NCBI GenBank assembly: GCA_037043235.1
Contig: JAWRVZ010000049.1
Location: 3,624,501 to 3,688,500 of the forward strand
Direction: 5' to 3'
Length of the DNA: 64,000 nucleotides
DNA from: Rhodeus uyekii
Lineage: Eukaryota > Chordata > Actinopteri > Cypriniformes > Acheilognathidae
Each line of letters begins with the position of its first letter. Position 1 is the stretch's first letter. The position numbers and the translations under genes were made by a program. The notes under the pieces are model-generated. The model had not been told where the DNA came from, did no database searches, and saw nothing but the letters and a program-made list of their open reading frames with translations. Below are positions 10,919-22,405 of this stretch, piece by piece.

Positions 10919-13900
10919 AGTCCTTATCCTAATCCCAAGCTTGTGCTGATTCACGCTAGGAATACCCCATTTGCTCTCAAACGACCCGATGAAACCCCGC
11001 TTCCACTCCTGCACATGCATTTCCAGCAGAGCAAATCTAGGTGGCGCTATATACACTAAATGACCTAAGTCTCCCAAAATGCACTGCACTCGATTTTCCA
11101 TTCCTTTCCACTCATGACTTTATCAGACTGATTGGTGATTGCATCATTTTAAACAAAACTGCATGAAAAAAGACATGAAACTGCATGAAAACTGCACTTA
11201 AAGAAAGCTTTAAGCGTCTGCTGAATAGACTCAATATAGCTTGCAGAGAGCAGTGTGTGTTTTCTTTGAAACGCAGACAGAATTCTTGTGTTTGTGTGAG
11301 TAATGAGTGAAGCTCTGTGACTCAAATGTAACAATAAAGGAGGGAAAACTACCAAATAACACTGCCGGAAACTGTGTATGAGTTTTAGTTTTACTGCTCT
11401 TCCTGTGATTACTAATCAACACACACCGGCTGCGTTCGGGGAAAAGAAAGAACACTGAAGTATAGATATGAGGAATGACCTGAGCAGATAAAACATCTAA
11501 ATTCAGACTGAATGTGGGGTTTTTAAAGGTTGATTCTTCAATGATCACATTCGCTTCTTCCGGTCGCGAATATGTGCCGTTTCTGTATTTTACTAGAAAA
11601 CTCAAAGTATAATAATGTGATGCAAATCCCATGTGAATATCTGGCAGCGGCCCAATGCATGAAGTCATGCAGCGCTTCAGACAGAGCCATCGGATCCTCA
11701 AAACGAGGAAGTCATCAACGTGACTGACCGCTTTCTGATTGCTGCAGTCGGAAACTGCCGATTTCAACAGTATCTATCTATCTACTGACGAAATGATGTA
11801 TTTTTTCCTTCACAAAACACTTGTTGAAATAGTTTGAATGCTATAAAATCAAGATTTAATGGCCCACACGACTGTGAGAAATACCTATTGGTGAAATCGC
11901 ATATTTTCTTAAAAAGCAATACATTTTATGTACACTGTGCAAAAACAGCATTAGCCTATTTTCTCTGTGTTTAATAATAGTTATGCTGTCAATACGGATG
12001 AATAGTGGCAGATACTATTTGCGCTTAAGTGTTGTTGTGCAGTAAACAGCATGCAATAATTAAGTTCAGCTTAAATTATTATGTTTATTAGATTACTATA
12101 TGAATGACCTGTTATTGGAGTGAAGCCGTTCCTCTAAACGATACTTTATTATTAAACAATTTTCCAATATTTACTTTGCTCTTATTGAGAAGAAATGCCT
12201 TTCTGATGTGAAGAGAAAAGGGTGTAAACTGAGTTCAGCATAAATCGGTTTGATTTGCGTCAAAACTTGCTGCCACACGCCATAACAGTCTTAACAAGCA
12301 GTTTTCATCACAAAAAGAAAGAAAAAAGAGAGAGGGGGATTTCCCTCAAACAACACTTGGCTGTGAAAAACCAAGACCATCATTAAGGGTTGGGACATAA
12401 ATGTCACTCTGGGCAAGAAGAGTTGATTGTCCCGGATAAACGTTACGTGTTTCCTCTGAGAAAAGGGTGATCATCAATTAGCAGCATTCCTCTAGGCGAA
12501 AGCATTAAAACTCGTGGAAAACAGGAGGGGTGAACCTTAAATCTCTTGGTCACTGTGAAACAGCAGATGAGAAAAAAGCTCATGAATGGCAGCCACATAT
12601 TCAGATTTCCTGCAAGCAGTGCTTCATTTGTGCAGACAAGCAAACAATCAAACGCAACTACATGAAGTTTCTGCACGGCCTTGTTTATTACTTGGTTGCA
12701 GAGCTATGGGCCAATAGAATTAAACTAAATATGTGTAGCTACTAATATGATTATTGTGAAACACTACTGACATCTAGTTTAGTGAAAAGTAAACAGATTA
12801 AAACACACCTTCAAGAAGAGCCTTGTGTTCTGCAGCGGGTCACTTTGACCCATTGTGATTCTTGAGCTGTCAAAATCTGGAAATCTTGTGACTTTTTCTC
12901 ATTTATGGTCATGAACATGCATGCAAAATTTCAATTCGTCAGTGTGTTTCGACATGTACGCATAATTTCTGATGATCAAACACATATTTTAATGTTCTAA
13001 GGAAACTGTAGACCCAAAATAATACGATTTATTTAGATATATTTTATGTTGGTTTAACTAACTAAGCATTTACCCACTTCTCTCAACACTAAAAACATCT
13101 GGCCAGCCACATGTAAAAGTAAAAGTAAGCTATCGTTCCATTTTTCCAGCGATCTGATCTACTATCTAACCCTTGTTATTTTTCATGAAATTTTGTGAAT
13201 TTTCTCATTTAGTCATGAACATGCATGCAAAGATTCAACGCTGATCTGCGGTGAAATGTGCATACAAAAATGTTATACTATCATTCTGTTTTGGGGGTAA
13301 ATTTGACCTATATAGGCACCTGCAACTGTACAGACCCAAAATCCCAAAGACCCAAAAAAAACTTTTTTATATATCAGAGCTCTTCAACTCAAGACACTGG
13401 CACGTCACGATAAACTACTTTTTACTTTAAAGGTTTGTAGAAATAAAAAGACCCACTTTTTTCATGATAAAACAATATTACAAAACGTGTTCAACTGAAA
13501 ATCAAACTCTGTGCAAAATTTTAGGTTGATAAGATTTTTTTAGTATTTATGAAGTAGACAGACAATTCAGAAGAAGTTTGTGCAGTATTGTTGATATTCG
13601 ACTTAAAAACCTCTAAAACCCACAGAAAAACAAAGGAAAAGAACCAGTGTGTGTTACAGTTTGGCATTGAATCGCAAATGAGGAACCTATCGCTATTTTA
13701 CATATTTGAGTCTGAAAGCTTTCAAGTGATATAAAGTTTGTCAATATTACATTAGGTTTAGACTAAGATGTTACATAAAGACAGTCTTCTGTCATTCAGA
13801 AAATGTATTCTTTGTAATGTGTGACAAGTATTGATATTAAGAGTTGATTATTATGCTGGGGAAGAGCACTCTCAGTCCATCTGCACTTCAGTTTGTCTTC

Positions 13901-15480
13901 TGATCCTCGTCCACGATAAACATTCCTCCGTGTTCCCACGTTCCCTGTGAGTGTTTCTCTTGCGTCGCCTCTGGCTCAGTGCCGTGTTGCTCAGGTGGGT
14001 CTGACTCAGCGTCTAACGCTCGCATTTGTCGTTCAAGTGATTTGTGCGCGTCAAATAGAGTTCAGTTGATCAAACAGCCCAAAAAATGTTCATGAACGCA
14101 AGAGAGGATGAAGGTACAGCTTCTCGGGAATGCGTACGGTCATTCCTCCATTCTAGTTTGTTGCAGGGCTGGTCGAGCGAGTAAACTTCATACATAAGGA
14201 TCTTGAAATGATCAATTCCTCCAACTGTCCCAGAAGTCCTGCAGGCGTTCGGTGCCAGCCAGTGACGTCATTCACGGTCCGTCCAGACTTCCGAGGCTCC
14301 AGCCGTTGTGAAGGTAATTTGTTATTTGGTAGCGTTGTGTCACTCTGGACCAGACCGTGGGCTGTGAGCGGTTCCCTCGGGACATAAATCATCCAGCTCC
14401 AGCTAGATCCACACAAATCAGCAGGATGTCCACATCTAATAACTGCAGTCTCATGTAAATGAACAGGGAACTTTCTTGCTTTAACTTGTTCCCTCGTCAA
14501 TAATAAAAGGCTAATTTTACGTCTCATTTCAGATAAGATGCGCTCCTGAATACAGTTGCGGTACATCTCAAATCCATGCATCCAATCTATTGTGTTTCGT
14601 CTCTCTGTAAGCTGTTCTCAATCCTCTGGCAGGGGTTTCTGTGCGCTAACACTCAGCATCAGTTCACTCTGACTGGCTCTTTGCAACGCTTCCTGTTGCC
14701 GCATGTGATTTAGTGCAACTGTGCTCAGACACATCTTCACGAAGTGCCCGTTGCGGTTTTGTTTCATCTGGAGCTGTGGATGTCTCCGCAAAGCTGATGG
14801 CTCAAAAATACATGTTAATGGCCAATAGCTCAGCATAACCTTTAAACAGCACTGCCTGCAGGGATTCCGGCCTTGTTCAATAAACTGTTACTTTGACTTC
14901 CTCTTAAGCTTCATTTTTCAAGAAAGAGATTAATTTATCATGTATCTATTGATAAATCTATCTCGACGGCTTTACCGGGAGCACATGCACAGGGCCGAGG
15001 CTCACGCCAGCACCTGCAGTCACGTCACAGTTTCACACGAGTCTCTCGCATCTGGGTTTCCCTTTAACTCTTACTCTCAGAGTGCCATTTTCTGTTCTCT
15101 GGAGTTCCCCACTTGTTCCCTCAATAGTAAAGCAAGTAGAAGGTCGCCTAAATATGTGGCCTAAATGCTACAAGACTTCCTTTCACATCCATCTCCTCTT
15201 TCCTCAAACAAACGCTCTTGGGATGACCAGGCCAAAATTCACTGCTTTTAAAATGACCAAAAACATGTAGGAAATGTCTGGCAATCACTTATTCTACCAG
15301 ATCATGGATGTTATTTTAGTCTTTATCCAAGGTCATTTAGCTCACACGTCTATTTGGGCAACTTGTAGAGACTTGCACTTCTGATGGGACTCGAACTGAC
15401 CCAACTATGAACAAAATCGAAGTTTGTTTCTGGAGTTGGAAACATCTTGGCAAAGGCAGATAAACACCATGGTCCATGGC
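10919..15480. other. Intergenic stretch, no gene seen
   Basis: The longest open frames (for example - strand 11231-11767 and 14153-14581) show no recognisable domain, splice logic or codon bias. A decayed repeat-like stretch lies at about 12830-13560, with palindromic 'gggtcactttgaccc' at 12838 and recurring 'catgaacatgcatgcaaa' words (12911, 13206). That suggests an old DNA element I cannot name. Confidence 0.55.
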
Positions 15481-15489
15481 GATGATGTA

Positions 15490-15632
15490 ATAGGTTTTCC
15501 TGTAGTTCATACAATAAAACGTGGCGCTTGCAACTCCAAGGTCATGGGTTCGAATCTCAGGGAAAGCAAGAACTGATTCGAATGTCTGTATGTTTCTTGA
15601 ATGTAACTTGCTTTGGATAAAAACATCTGATG
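15490..15632 (+). mobile_element. tRNA-derived SINE copy with L2-like tail
   Basis: Begins with a 'ttttcctgtagttca' A-box-like head, followed by 'gcgcttgcaac', the B-box region 'ggtcatgggttcgaatctc', 'agggaaagcaagaactgatt' and the tail 'cttgctttggataaaaacat'. It matches the other SINE copies in this window. Confidence 0.75.
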
Positions 15633-15739
15633 TTCCCACTTCTTTGACGTGGAATACAACGGGCTTCAGTAACCCATCCATCCTACATGCATCACGTACA
15701 GACAGAAAGGAAACAGCAGAGACGACCTGACGGGGGGAA

Positions 15740-15762
15740 AGACAGACGGGGGGGGGGGGGGT
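15740..15762. repeat. Poly(G) run
   Basis: A run of about 13 G within a GA/G-rich purine stretch. Simple sequence. Confidence 0.8.
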
Positions 15763-15912
15763 AAGATCAGCAGCAGAGTTAATGATTCACATGCACATGA
15801 AGAATAACGTAACACAGCCGTGCAGGAGGGGTTGCATCATGAAATGCATGATTGTGAAATCTGTAAATGATTTCCTGACATATTCACTCCCTCTTTCACT
15901 CATTCCGCATGC

Positions 15913-16026
15913 GATTGGTCGGTGTTGCACGACTTCTCTGTGACGTCATGTTTAGGATCAATCCGGCAGTATTTAAGCTCCGACCTGTGCTGAGCGGCCA
16001 GAGGATCGAGCTAAAAATAGATGCAG
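15913..16026 (+). promoter_or_regulatory. Orphan promoter-like block (CCAAT, CRE, TATA-like, MEF2-like)
   Basis: In order: inverted CCAAT 'gattggtc' (15913-15920), full CRE 'tgacgtca' (15941-15948), TATA-like 'tatttaag' (15970-15977), MEF2-type 'ctaaaaatag' (16011-16020), and a donor-like 'gtaagt' at 16026. The order and spacing fit a short first exon starting near 16000. No downstream exon was identified, so it could be a lncRNA promoter, an enhancer, or chance. Confidence 0.4.
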
Positions 16027-16966
16027 TAAGTGTGGAATATTTCCCACCCACACGCCAATAACATGTTTCTGCTCGCCCACTGGATTTCCCAAAGTGTGCA
16101 ACATCTTCACAGACACAGTGTGTGTTTAGAAGAGGATCTTTAATCTGACCAATGGTCAGTGTTTACATTTATTACCGTTCATCACAATCTGAAGGTTCTG
16201 TGACGGCTGGCAGAAAAACAGGAACACGAAACCGTGTTGTAAATGCCGTATGTTGTGTTTTTGCGAAACAGCAACTTCCACATTTAGGAACAAAGCTGTA
16301 TGAAAAGCAAAACTCTCATGATGTAAGTGCTCGGCAGTGTGTGACCTTTAGATGAGAGACAGACTTTCCCTGACTGACCGTCAGAGTGTGTTCTAGCCGA
16401 AACGCATCTGAAGAGATACGAGACAAGCTGTGGGCCGTCAGACTCGCATGAAGTTATGAACGGCAAAGTATGAGAAACTCAAGAGAGTTCATGATGTAAT
16501 ATTGGCCTGAGACTTGAAAATAAGCTGTAATTGGACGCACACACATTAATCAGAAACCCTTTTCTAAAAAGATTTCAGAAACACTGATAAAAAAAATGTT
16601 TTTGCAGGTACATTTCACAAGTGAACAAACCGTGATATTTTTAATTAAGAAAACTTCCAATAAAATATATTCCATTAGTTTATCTTATTATTGTTTTATA
16701 GTGTAACTGTAGTGCCGCACACTTCACACACACACACTTGTGAACTACAGATCGTAGTTAATGATGGACGCTTGTTTTGTCTGGGCTTTCCAGAATGCGT
16801 CTTGTTTACTTTTCCCCAAAGTCTGATCTTATCACGGGTCTGGAAAATAAACAAAAAGACCCGTCCACATTCAGGAAGCGCTGCAGTGTCACTTTCAGAG
16901 GGGAAGCTGACGGACATCAAAGAGAGGAGAGCCATCATGTGATACATGTGTTACAGAAACAGACTG

Positions 16967-17142
16967 ATACTCACACACACACAACACAGAAACACACACT
17001 CTTATACACACAAACACACACACTCATACACACAAACACACTCTTATACACACACAACACAGAAACACACACTCTTATACACACAAACACACTCTTATAC
17101 ACACACAACACAGAAACACACACTCTTATACACACAAACACA

Positions 17143-17185
<43 letters not shown>

Positions 17186-17338
17186 TCTCTCACTCACACA
17201 CACACACACAACACAGAAACACACACTCTCTCACTCACACACACACACACACACACTCTTATACACACACAACACAGAAACACACACTCTTATACACACA
17301 AACACACACACTCTCACACAAACACACACACACACACA

Positions 17339-17369
<31 letters not shown>

Positions 17370-17673
17370 AAAAACACACTCTCACACACACAAACACACA
17401 CACACACACTCTCACACACACACAAACACACACTCTCACACACAAACACACTCTAACTCACACCAACACACACACACACACAGACACACATACTCATAAC
17501 ACACAGACACAGAAACACACACTCTCACACACACACACACAAACACTCTCACACACACACACAAACACTCTCTCTCACACACAAACACAAGCGCACACAA
17601 AAACTCTCTCTCACACACACACACACACACACAAACACTCTCTCTCACACACAAACACAAGCGCACACAAAAA

Positions 17674-17715
<42 letters not shown>

Positions 17716-17815
17716 CTCACACACAAACACAAGCGCACACAAAAACTCTCTCTCACACACACACACACACACACAAACACTCTCTCTCACACACAAACAC
17801 AAGCGCACACAAAAA

Positions 17816-17848
<33 letters not shown>

Positions 17849-17889
17849 AAACACTCTCTTTCACACACAAACACAAGCGCACACAAAAA

Positions 17890-17953
<64 letters not shown>

Positions 17954-18291
17954 CTCACACACACACAAGCACACACTCTCACACACAAACACACTCTAAC
18001 TCACACTAACACACACACACACACACAGACACACATACTCATAACACACAGACACAGAAACACACACTCTCACACACACACACACTCTTATACACAAAGA
18101 CAGAGAAACACACAAACACAAGCGCACACAAAACTCTCTCTCACACACACACACACACACAAACACTCTCACACACACACACAAACACTCTCTCTCACAC
18201 ACAAACACAAGCGCACACAAAAACTCTCTCTCACACACACACACACACACAAACACTCTCTTTCACACACAAACACAAGCGCACACAAAAA

Positions 18292-18323
<32 letters not shown>

Positions 18324-18508
18324 AAAAACTCTCTCTCACACACACACACACGCACAAACACTCTCTCTCACACACACACACACACAAACTCTCTCTCACA
18401 CACACACACAAACACTCTCTCTCACACTCACACACACACACACACAAACTCTCTCACACACACACACACACACACACAAACTCTCTCTCACACACACACA
18501 CACTTAGA
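16967..18508. repeat. Complex (CA)n satellite, 1.5 kb
   Basis: (CA)n interrupted by 'ctctctc', 'cttataca', 'aacacagaaa' and 'aacacaagcgcacacaaaaa' inserts. Blocks are duplicated: the 'aagcgcacac' module recurs at about 17590, 17660, 17732, 17804, 17875, 18121, 18211 and 18280. A longer block containing 'actcataacacacagacaca' occurs near 17490 and 18038, about 545 bp apart. Long open frames across it are artefacts. Confidence 0.95.
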
Positions 18509-18539
18509 GCAGTGGAGATAACCTGCGCTGGTCAGTGAT

Positions 18540-19650
18540 GTCATGTGTGACGTGACGTGAGTAAACAACGGATCTGAGAAGGTGACTCTCACTAACCCAA
18601 ACCATGCTGGTGTTGCACCTGTGGCGATGACATCACTTCCTGTTCACGACGCTCAGGTTCTCACATGCAGGAGCGTCAATCAGGCCGTCCTCTTCCAGGC
18701 ACACACATCTATTTTTAGACAACTTTATGAAAGGGGAAATTATGTGAAAACACTGAGCTTCAGTCTGTGGGAAACGTTCAGCACAGAAATGGAAGTGTGG
18801 TGATCAAAACCAGTGATGCAAGTAAAAATGTGTTCAGATTCACAACACACAACAATTGAGCAACGTCTGCTTTACATCGCACCGCAATCAACAAGAGCTG
18901 CCTCACACTCCTGAGGATATTTCTCCTCTGCCGTTGAGCGTCTCGATCTGGCACCGGCTCCTGGAAAACCGTGTTCGTGGGTTTTCCCACGCGGCTCAGA
19001 GGAAACACACTCCACGTTCACTGCGCTCACACACTCGTGCTGTCAGACTGCGATCTGAGCTGTTATCAGCATATGACGTCATCACACAACAATAATAATG
19101 CGAACGGTGTGTTCAAGTCAGTCAGGGCTTGGATTATTGAGTCTCCATTTATAGGCCTAGTTAAAAATTGACAAACTGATAGTATATTCTTTATTAGGAT
19201 TGTTGTTAGGAAGAACTTTTAAAACGTACATTTATAGGCTGTTCTGCCTCAGTGGTCCAATAGCACTCGTCAGAAGTTTTTTTTATAAATGCACATCATG
19301 ATGGCGTTAATAATGTTGAGAGTAACAGCATGTTCTCTGGTGATGAGGGCGGGGCAACAACCTGTCAATCACATGATCCACCAATAGCAAACCACAACCA
19401 TCCAATAATTCCTCAAGCCCACATTTTTCTACATTTGTTCTTGTTTGTGAAGCGATTCCCTCCATTTATACGACACACAGAGAACAAGAGACTATAATGA
19501 TCTGTGTTCAGATTCCTTTAGAGAAATGGATCGGCCAGACAGAAGCAGCTAAACCTTCCTTATCTCCTTAACTTATTAACTGTTGTACCATGCAAACGTT
19601 AAGCGACGCACATTTTTGTCAAATGACTCCATTTCCGCTTGAAAGTATGA
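18540..19650. other. Intergenic stretch, no gene seen
   Basis: No coding or RNA gene was found. A CRE-like 'tgacgtca' occurs near 19075 and a CG-rich 'gagggcggggc' near 19345, without a recognisable core promoter around them. Confidence 0.5.
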
Positions 19651-19657
19651 TAGGAAC

Positions 19658-20029
19658 GTGAGCAAACAGGAGCCGCTAATGGAGCCGTTTCTTAGCCGAG
19701 TGTCACTATTGAAGTTCCCATCCTTATCTGATGTTTATGAGATGATTTCACGTCTCTCAGAAGATGCTTCTCAGCAGTTTCTTCACTATTATGAAAGACC
19801 ATCTATAAACAGTTGTAAATCTGAAAGTGTTACTGGTAAATCTTCATATTCATCCAAGAATAGTTTGTCTATTCCATAGTCTAGCTTTGATTTTGTCATA
19901 TTCCTGGCTTGGCTAGAACAGAAATCTGAAGTTTCTCCAGAAGAATCAGACTTAAACACAATGCAATGGCAAGCCAACCTTAAAATCATCCAGAATGCAC
20001 TGACTTCACAGTCATTCATGGTAAAATAA
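19658..20029 (+). pseudogene. Coding-like relic with one internal stop, unidentified
   Basis: One frame runs from about 19658 to a TAA at 20027-20029 with a single TAG at 19877-19879. Its translation is compositionally protein-like rather than low complexity (FPSLSDVYEMISRLSEDAS before the stop, FLAWLEQKSEVSPEESDL after it). I do not recognise the family. It could be an exon of a dead gene, a processed-pseudogene fragment, or chance; no splice sites or poly(A) tail were identified. Confidence 0.3.
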
Positions 20030-20355
20030 TACTGTGTGAGGTGTAAAAACCAACGACTCGCTTAAAATGGTGGGTTTTGGTCTCACAGTGAGTTTGAGAG
20101 TGAATGTGCACGTCAGTAAAGCAGCTGAGTGTCAGTGGCAGCACAGCTCCTGTCCGCTCGGGGATGTGATGGGATGCATGTGGGACGATATTCCATGAAA
20201 GAGCAGAAAGTCACACTTCAGATTCCTCCCGTGTTCCACCTCCGCTTGCGCAACAGCGAGAGCAGCGGAAAGTTAGTCGGGTTTTCTCTCTCTCTCTCTC
20301 TCGTGGGAGGAGGAGGTGACGAGGGAAACCCGTTAGTTCCTCCTCCAGCGCCTCC

Positions 20356-20361
20356 TATAAA
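20356..20361 (+). promoter_or_regulatory. TATA box of the TNF-ligand gene
   Basis: 'cctcctataaagcgc' lies 96 bp upstream of the ATG at 20452, placing a start site near 20385-20390 and giving a short 5' UTR. Upstream are a (CT)n run (20287-20302) and GGAGGAGG purine words. Confidence 0.6.
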
Positions 20362-20451
20362 GCGCTTTTTCATGATGTCCCCGGTCAGTAGAGCTGCACC
20401 TGCTGTGGACGCACATCTGTTCTGTCTCTTCGCACTCGCTGGATTTTGGAG

Positions 20452-21682
20452 ATGACCGCATCCGCAGACGTCGAGGGCCAGGTGCCCGCCGCGCGCTCCC
20501 GCTGCCGGGGGCTGGACGCCTTCCTCACCGCGTCCGTGATCGCGCTCTTCGTCCTGTTCGCCGTCGCGCTCGCGGGCGCGCTCTGGTTCGCCAAACACAT
20601 CGAGGACGAGCTGAACGGGAGGAAACCAGCGCAGCCCGACGGAGCCACCGACTCCCTCATCGCGGCTTTACCGTACGCCCGACACGCGTATAAGGTGAGC
20701 TTCAAACTCACACACTTCCACAGTGCGTTATTATTCATCACGGCATGGTTTGTTTTCATGCTTTAGAGCAGGAGTGTTTGAACCGATGCAGTTTTCAAAT
20801 CAGCAAGAGTGTTTGGACCAATAAAGCTGTGTGTAGAATAATCCTTCAACATTATGATCGCTTTGTGTGCAGCTATTTCTAAGATCTATTACTATTCTAA
20901 GTAAATGAGTGTGATGTGGTGGTTTAAATAAACCAGAACTAATAACCGCACCTAATAAAGCTTTTAAACACAGTGATCTAGAAGAATAAAAACCGAAACT
21001 CTAATAAAGTTCCCAACCCTGCGATTAAAGCAGAGCGACTGGACAATCCCACATCACTTTCTCTGTAGGCGTGCGAAGAGTTGCTGAACTTGTTTTGATG
21101 GGGATTTTTCTCTCTCTTCTGTTTTCTTTAGATGCAGAATGTTGCGTACCTGAGGGCCACTGAAAGTAAGTGTCTTGCCATTATATTACAGACCTCCTTT
21201 AAACGCTCTGTGCATATTCCTGTCAGCTGAAGGCTTGGGACTGAGCGTGTCTTTGTCTTTGCCCTGCAGGTAAACTGAAGAGCGGAAACGTGGCGTGGGA
21301 ATCTATCCCGTATGGAAAGGGCCATACCGTCGGCTCTCTCTTCAGCTACGATGCGACTCAGAGAGCGCTGAACGTGAACAGTGGAAGCTACTTCCTGTAC
21401 GTCCAGCTCAGCCTTTCCTGCACCGGAAACTGTCAGTCGGGCAAATTCACCGTCAGCTTCAACAAGGAGCTCAGCTGCACCGTGTCGCTGCCCGAGACGA
21501 GCGGATCCGACGAGCCGGTCACCCGGACCTGCTGGCGTGTCGTCACTTTTCCAGACGACAGAAATCGCCTCATTGCTAGATCAGAGATTAAGGGCTCGCT
21601 GGACGACTGGAAACTGAACATGAACGACACTGGATTTGGGATGTTTCTCGTGGACGGAGTGCAAGCGGCACATCAAACGTGA
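20452..21682 (+). CDS. TNF-superfamily ligand (CD70/TNFSF9/TNFSF14 group), three exons
   Basis: Type II membrane cytokine that would signal through a TNF receptor. Exons 20452-20694, 21132-21165 and 21270-21682 join in frame to 229 residues; all introns are GT-AG. Residues 1-22 are cytoplasmic, about 23-47 a membrane anchor (FLTASVIALFVLFAVALAGA), then a short stalk ending YLRATES, then a THD-like domain starting SGNVAWESIPYGKGHTVGSL with the YFLYVQLSLSCTG strand and ending FGMFLVDGVQ. Two cysteine pairs (SCTGNC, and SC..TC) may form disulfides. ATG 20452 is the first in the transcript and precedes the anchor. Synteny with a TNFSF14-like gene 14 kb away and with 19p13 genes suggests the CD70/TNFSF9/TNFSF14 cluster. 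Sequence alone does not settle which member it is. Confidence 0.85.
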
Positions 21683-22405
21683 CTGGACTGATTTCGGGGG
21701 GCTCGTGTGAGCCGTCTCATGGGTCGACGCACTCAGGACTGCTACAATAGTGTGACGAGAAGGTCCATTTGGATTCCACTAACGTCCGCTAACTATCCTG
21801 GCTAATTTGGCGACGCTTTCGGCAACGAAAAAGACTGGCACTTTGACATTTTAGCCACAGTATTCGAATGCATTCTGCCAAATTCGGCAGGTTTTCCGCT
21901 ACAACAAAAGCCCGTAAAATGCAAAGACGTTTGGGCCTCAACGGATAAGCAATGCTCCTTAAGCACTATTTATAATTTAAATATATTTATATGCGTTTAA
22001 CATTTTTAAAGTCTTATTTATATCTATATTTTTGTTTATACTGTACAGAATGTGTGTAACTAGTTGTAGACGTCACTACGTGTGCGCGGCGTCCGATCCG
22101 ATGATGGTGGTACGGCTGCACTGTGTTAGCCTTCCCGCAGGAATAACACGTGACTATCATGTGACCTGCGCATCAACACTGATCCGGTGTGCGAAGTGCC
22201 TCCGTTAGGTCTGATTCATCACTGTACGGCGAAGAAGCTGCATGTGTGAATGTACGTGAGCATCGCTTCACAGACACACACTTGTGTTGTGCATTTGTTG
22301 TGAAGTCGAGCAGTGTCTATGCTAACAAACTCAGGAACTCTAGGGATGAATGTAACGATGATGACAATGTGTGAAATGCTTTATTTTGTATATTTAATAA
22401 AACTA
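21683..22405 (+). other. 3' UTR of the TNF ligand with AU-rich element and poly(A) signal
   Basis: ATTTA motifs cluster at about 21967-22025 within an A/T-rich tract ('ctatttataatttaaatat', 'cttatttatatct'), as in unstable cytokine mRNAs. AATAAA lies at 22396-22401. Confidence 0.65.

Noticed and set aside
11231..11767. A 178-codon minus-strand frame in the intergenic region
   Set aside because: No recognisable domain, no splice sites in phase and no repeat-protein similarity. Its length is not remarkable for 64 kb of vertebrate DNA.
14153..14581. A 142-codon minus-strand frame
   Set aside because: Same reasons; it overlaps unremarkable intergenic sequence and lacks any known motif.
16946..18538. 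A 530-codon plus-strand frame rich in His-Thr
   Set aside because: It is a translation of (CA)n with interruptions; CA repeats contain no stop codons in these frames.
20128..20600. Alternative frames over the first TNF-ligand exon (both strands)
   Set aside because: They are shadows of the G/C-rich exon; only the 20452 frame gives a membrane anchor and splices in phase.
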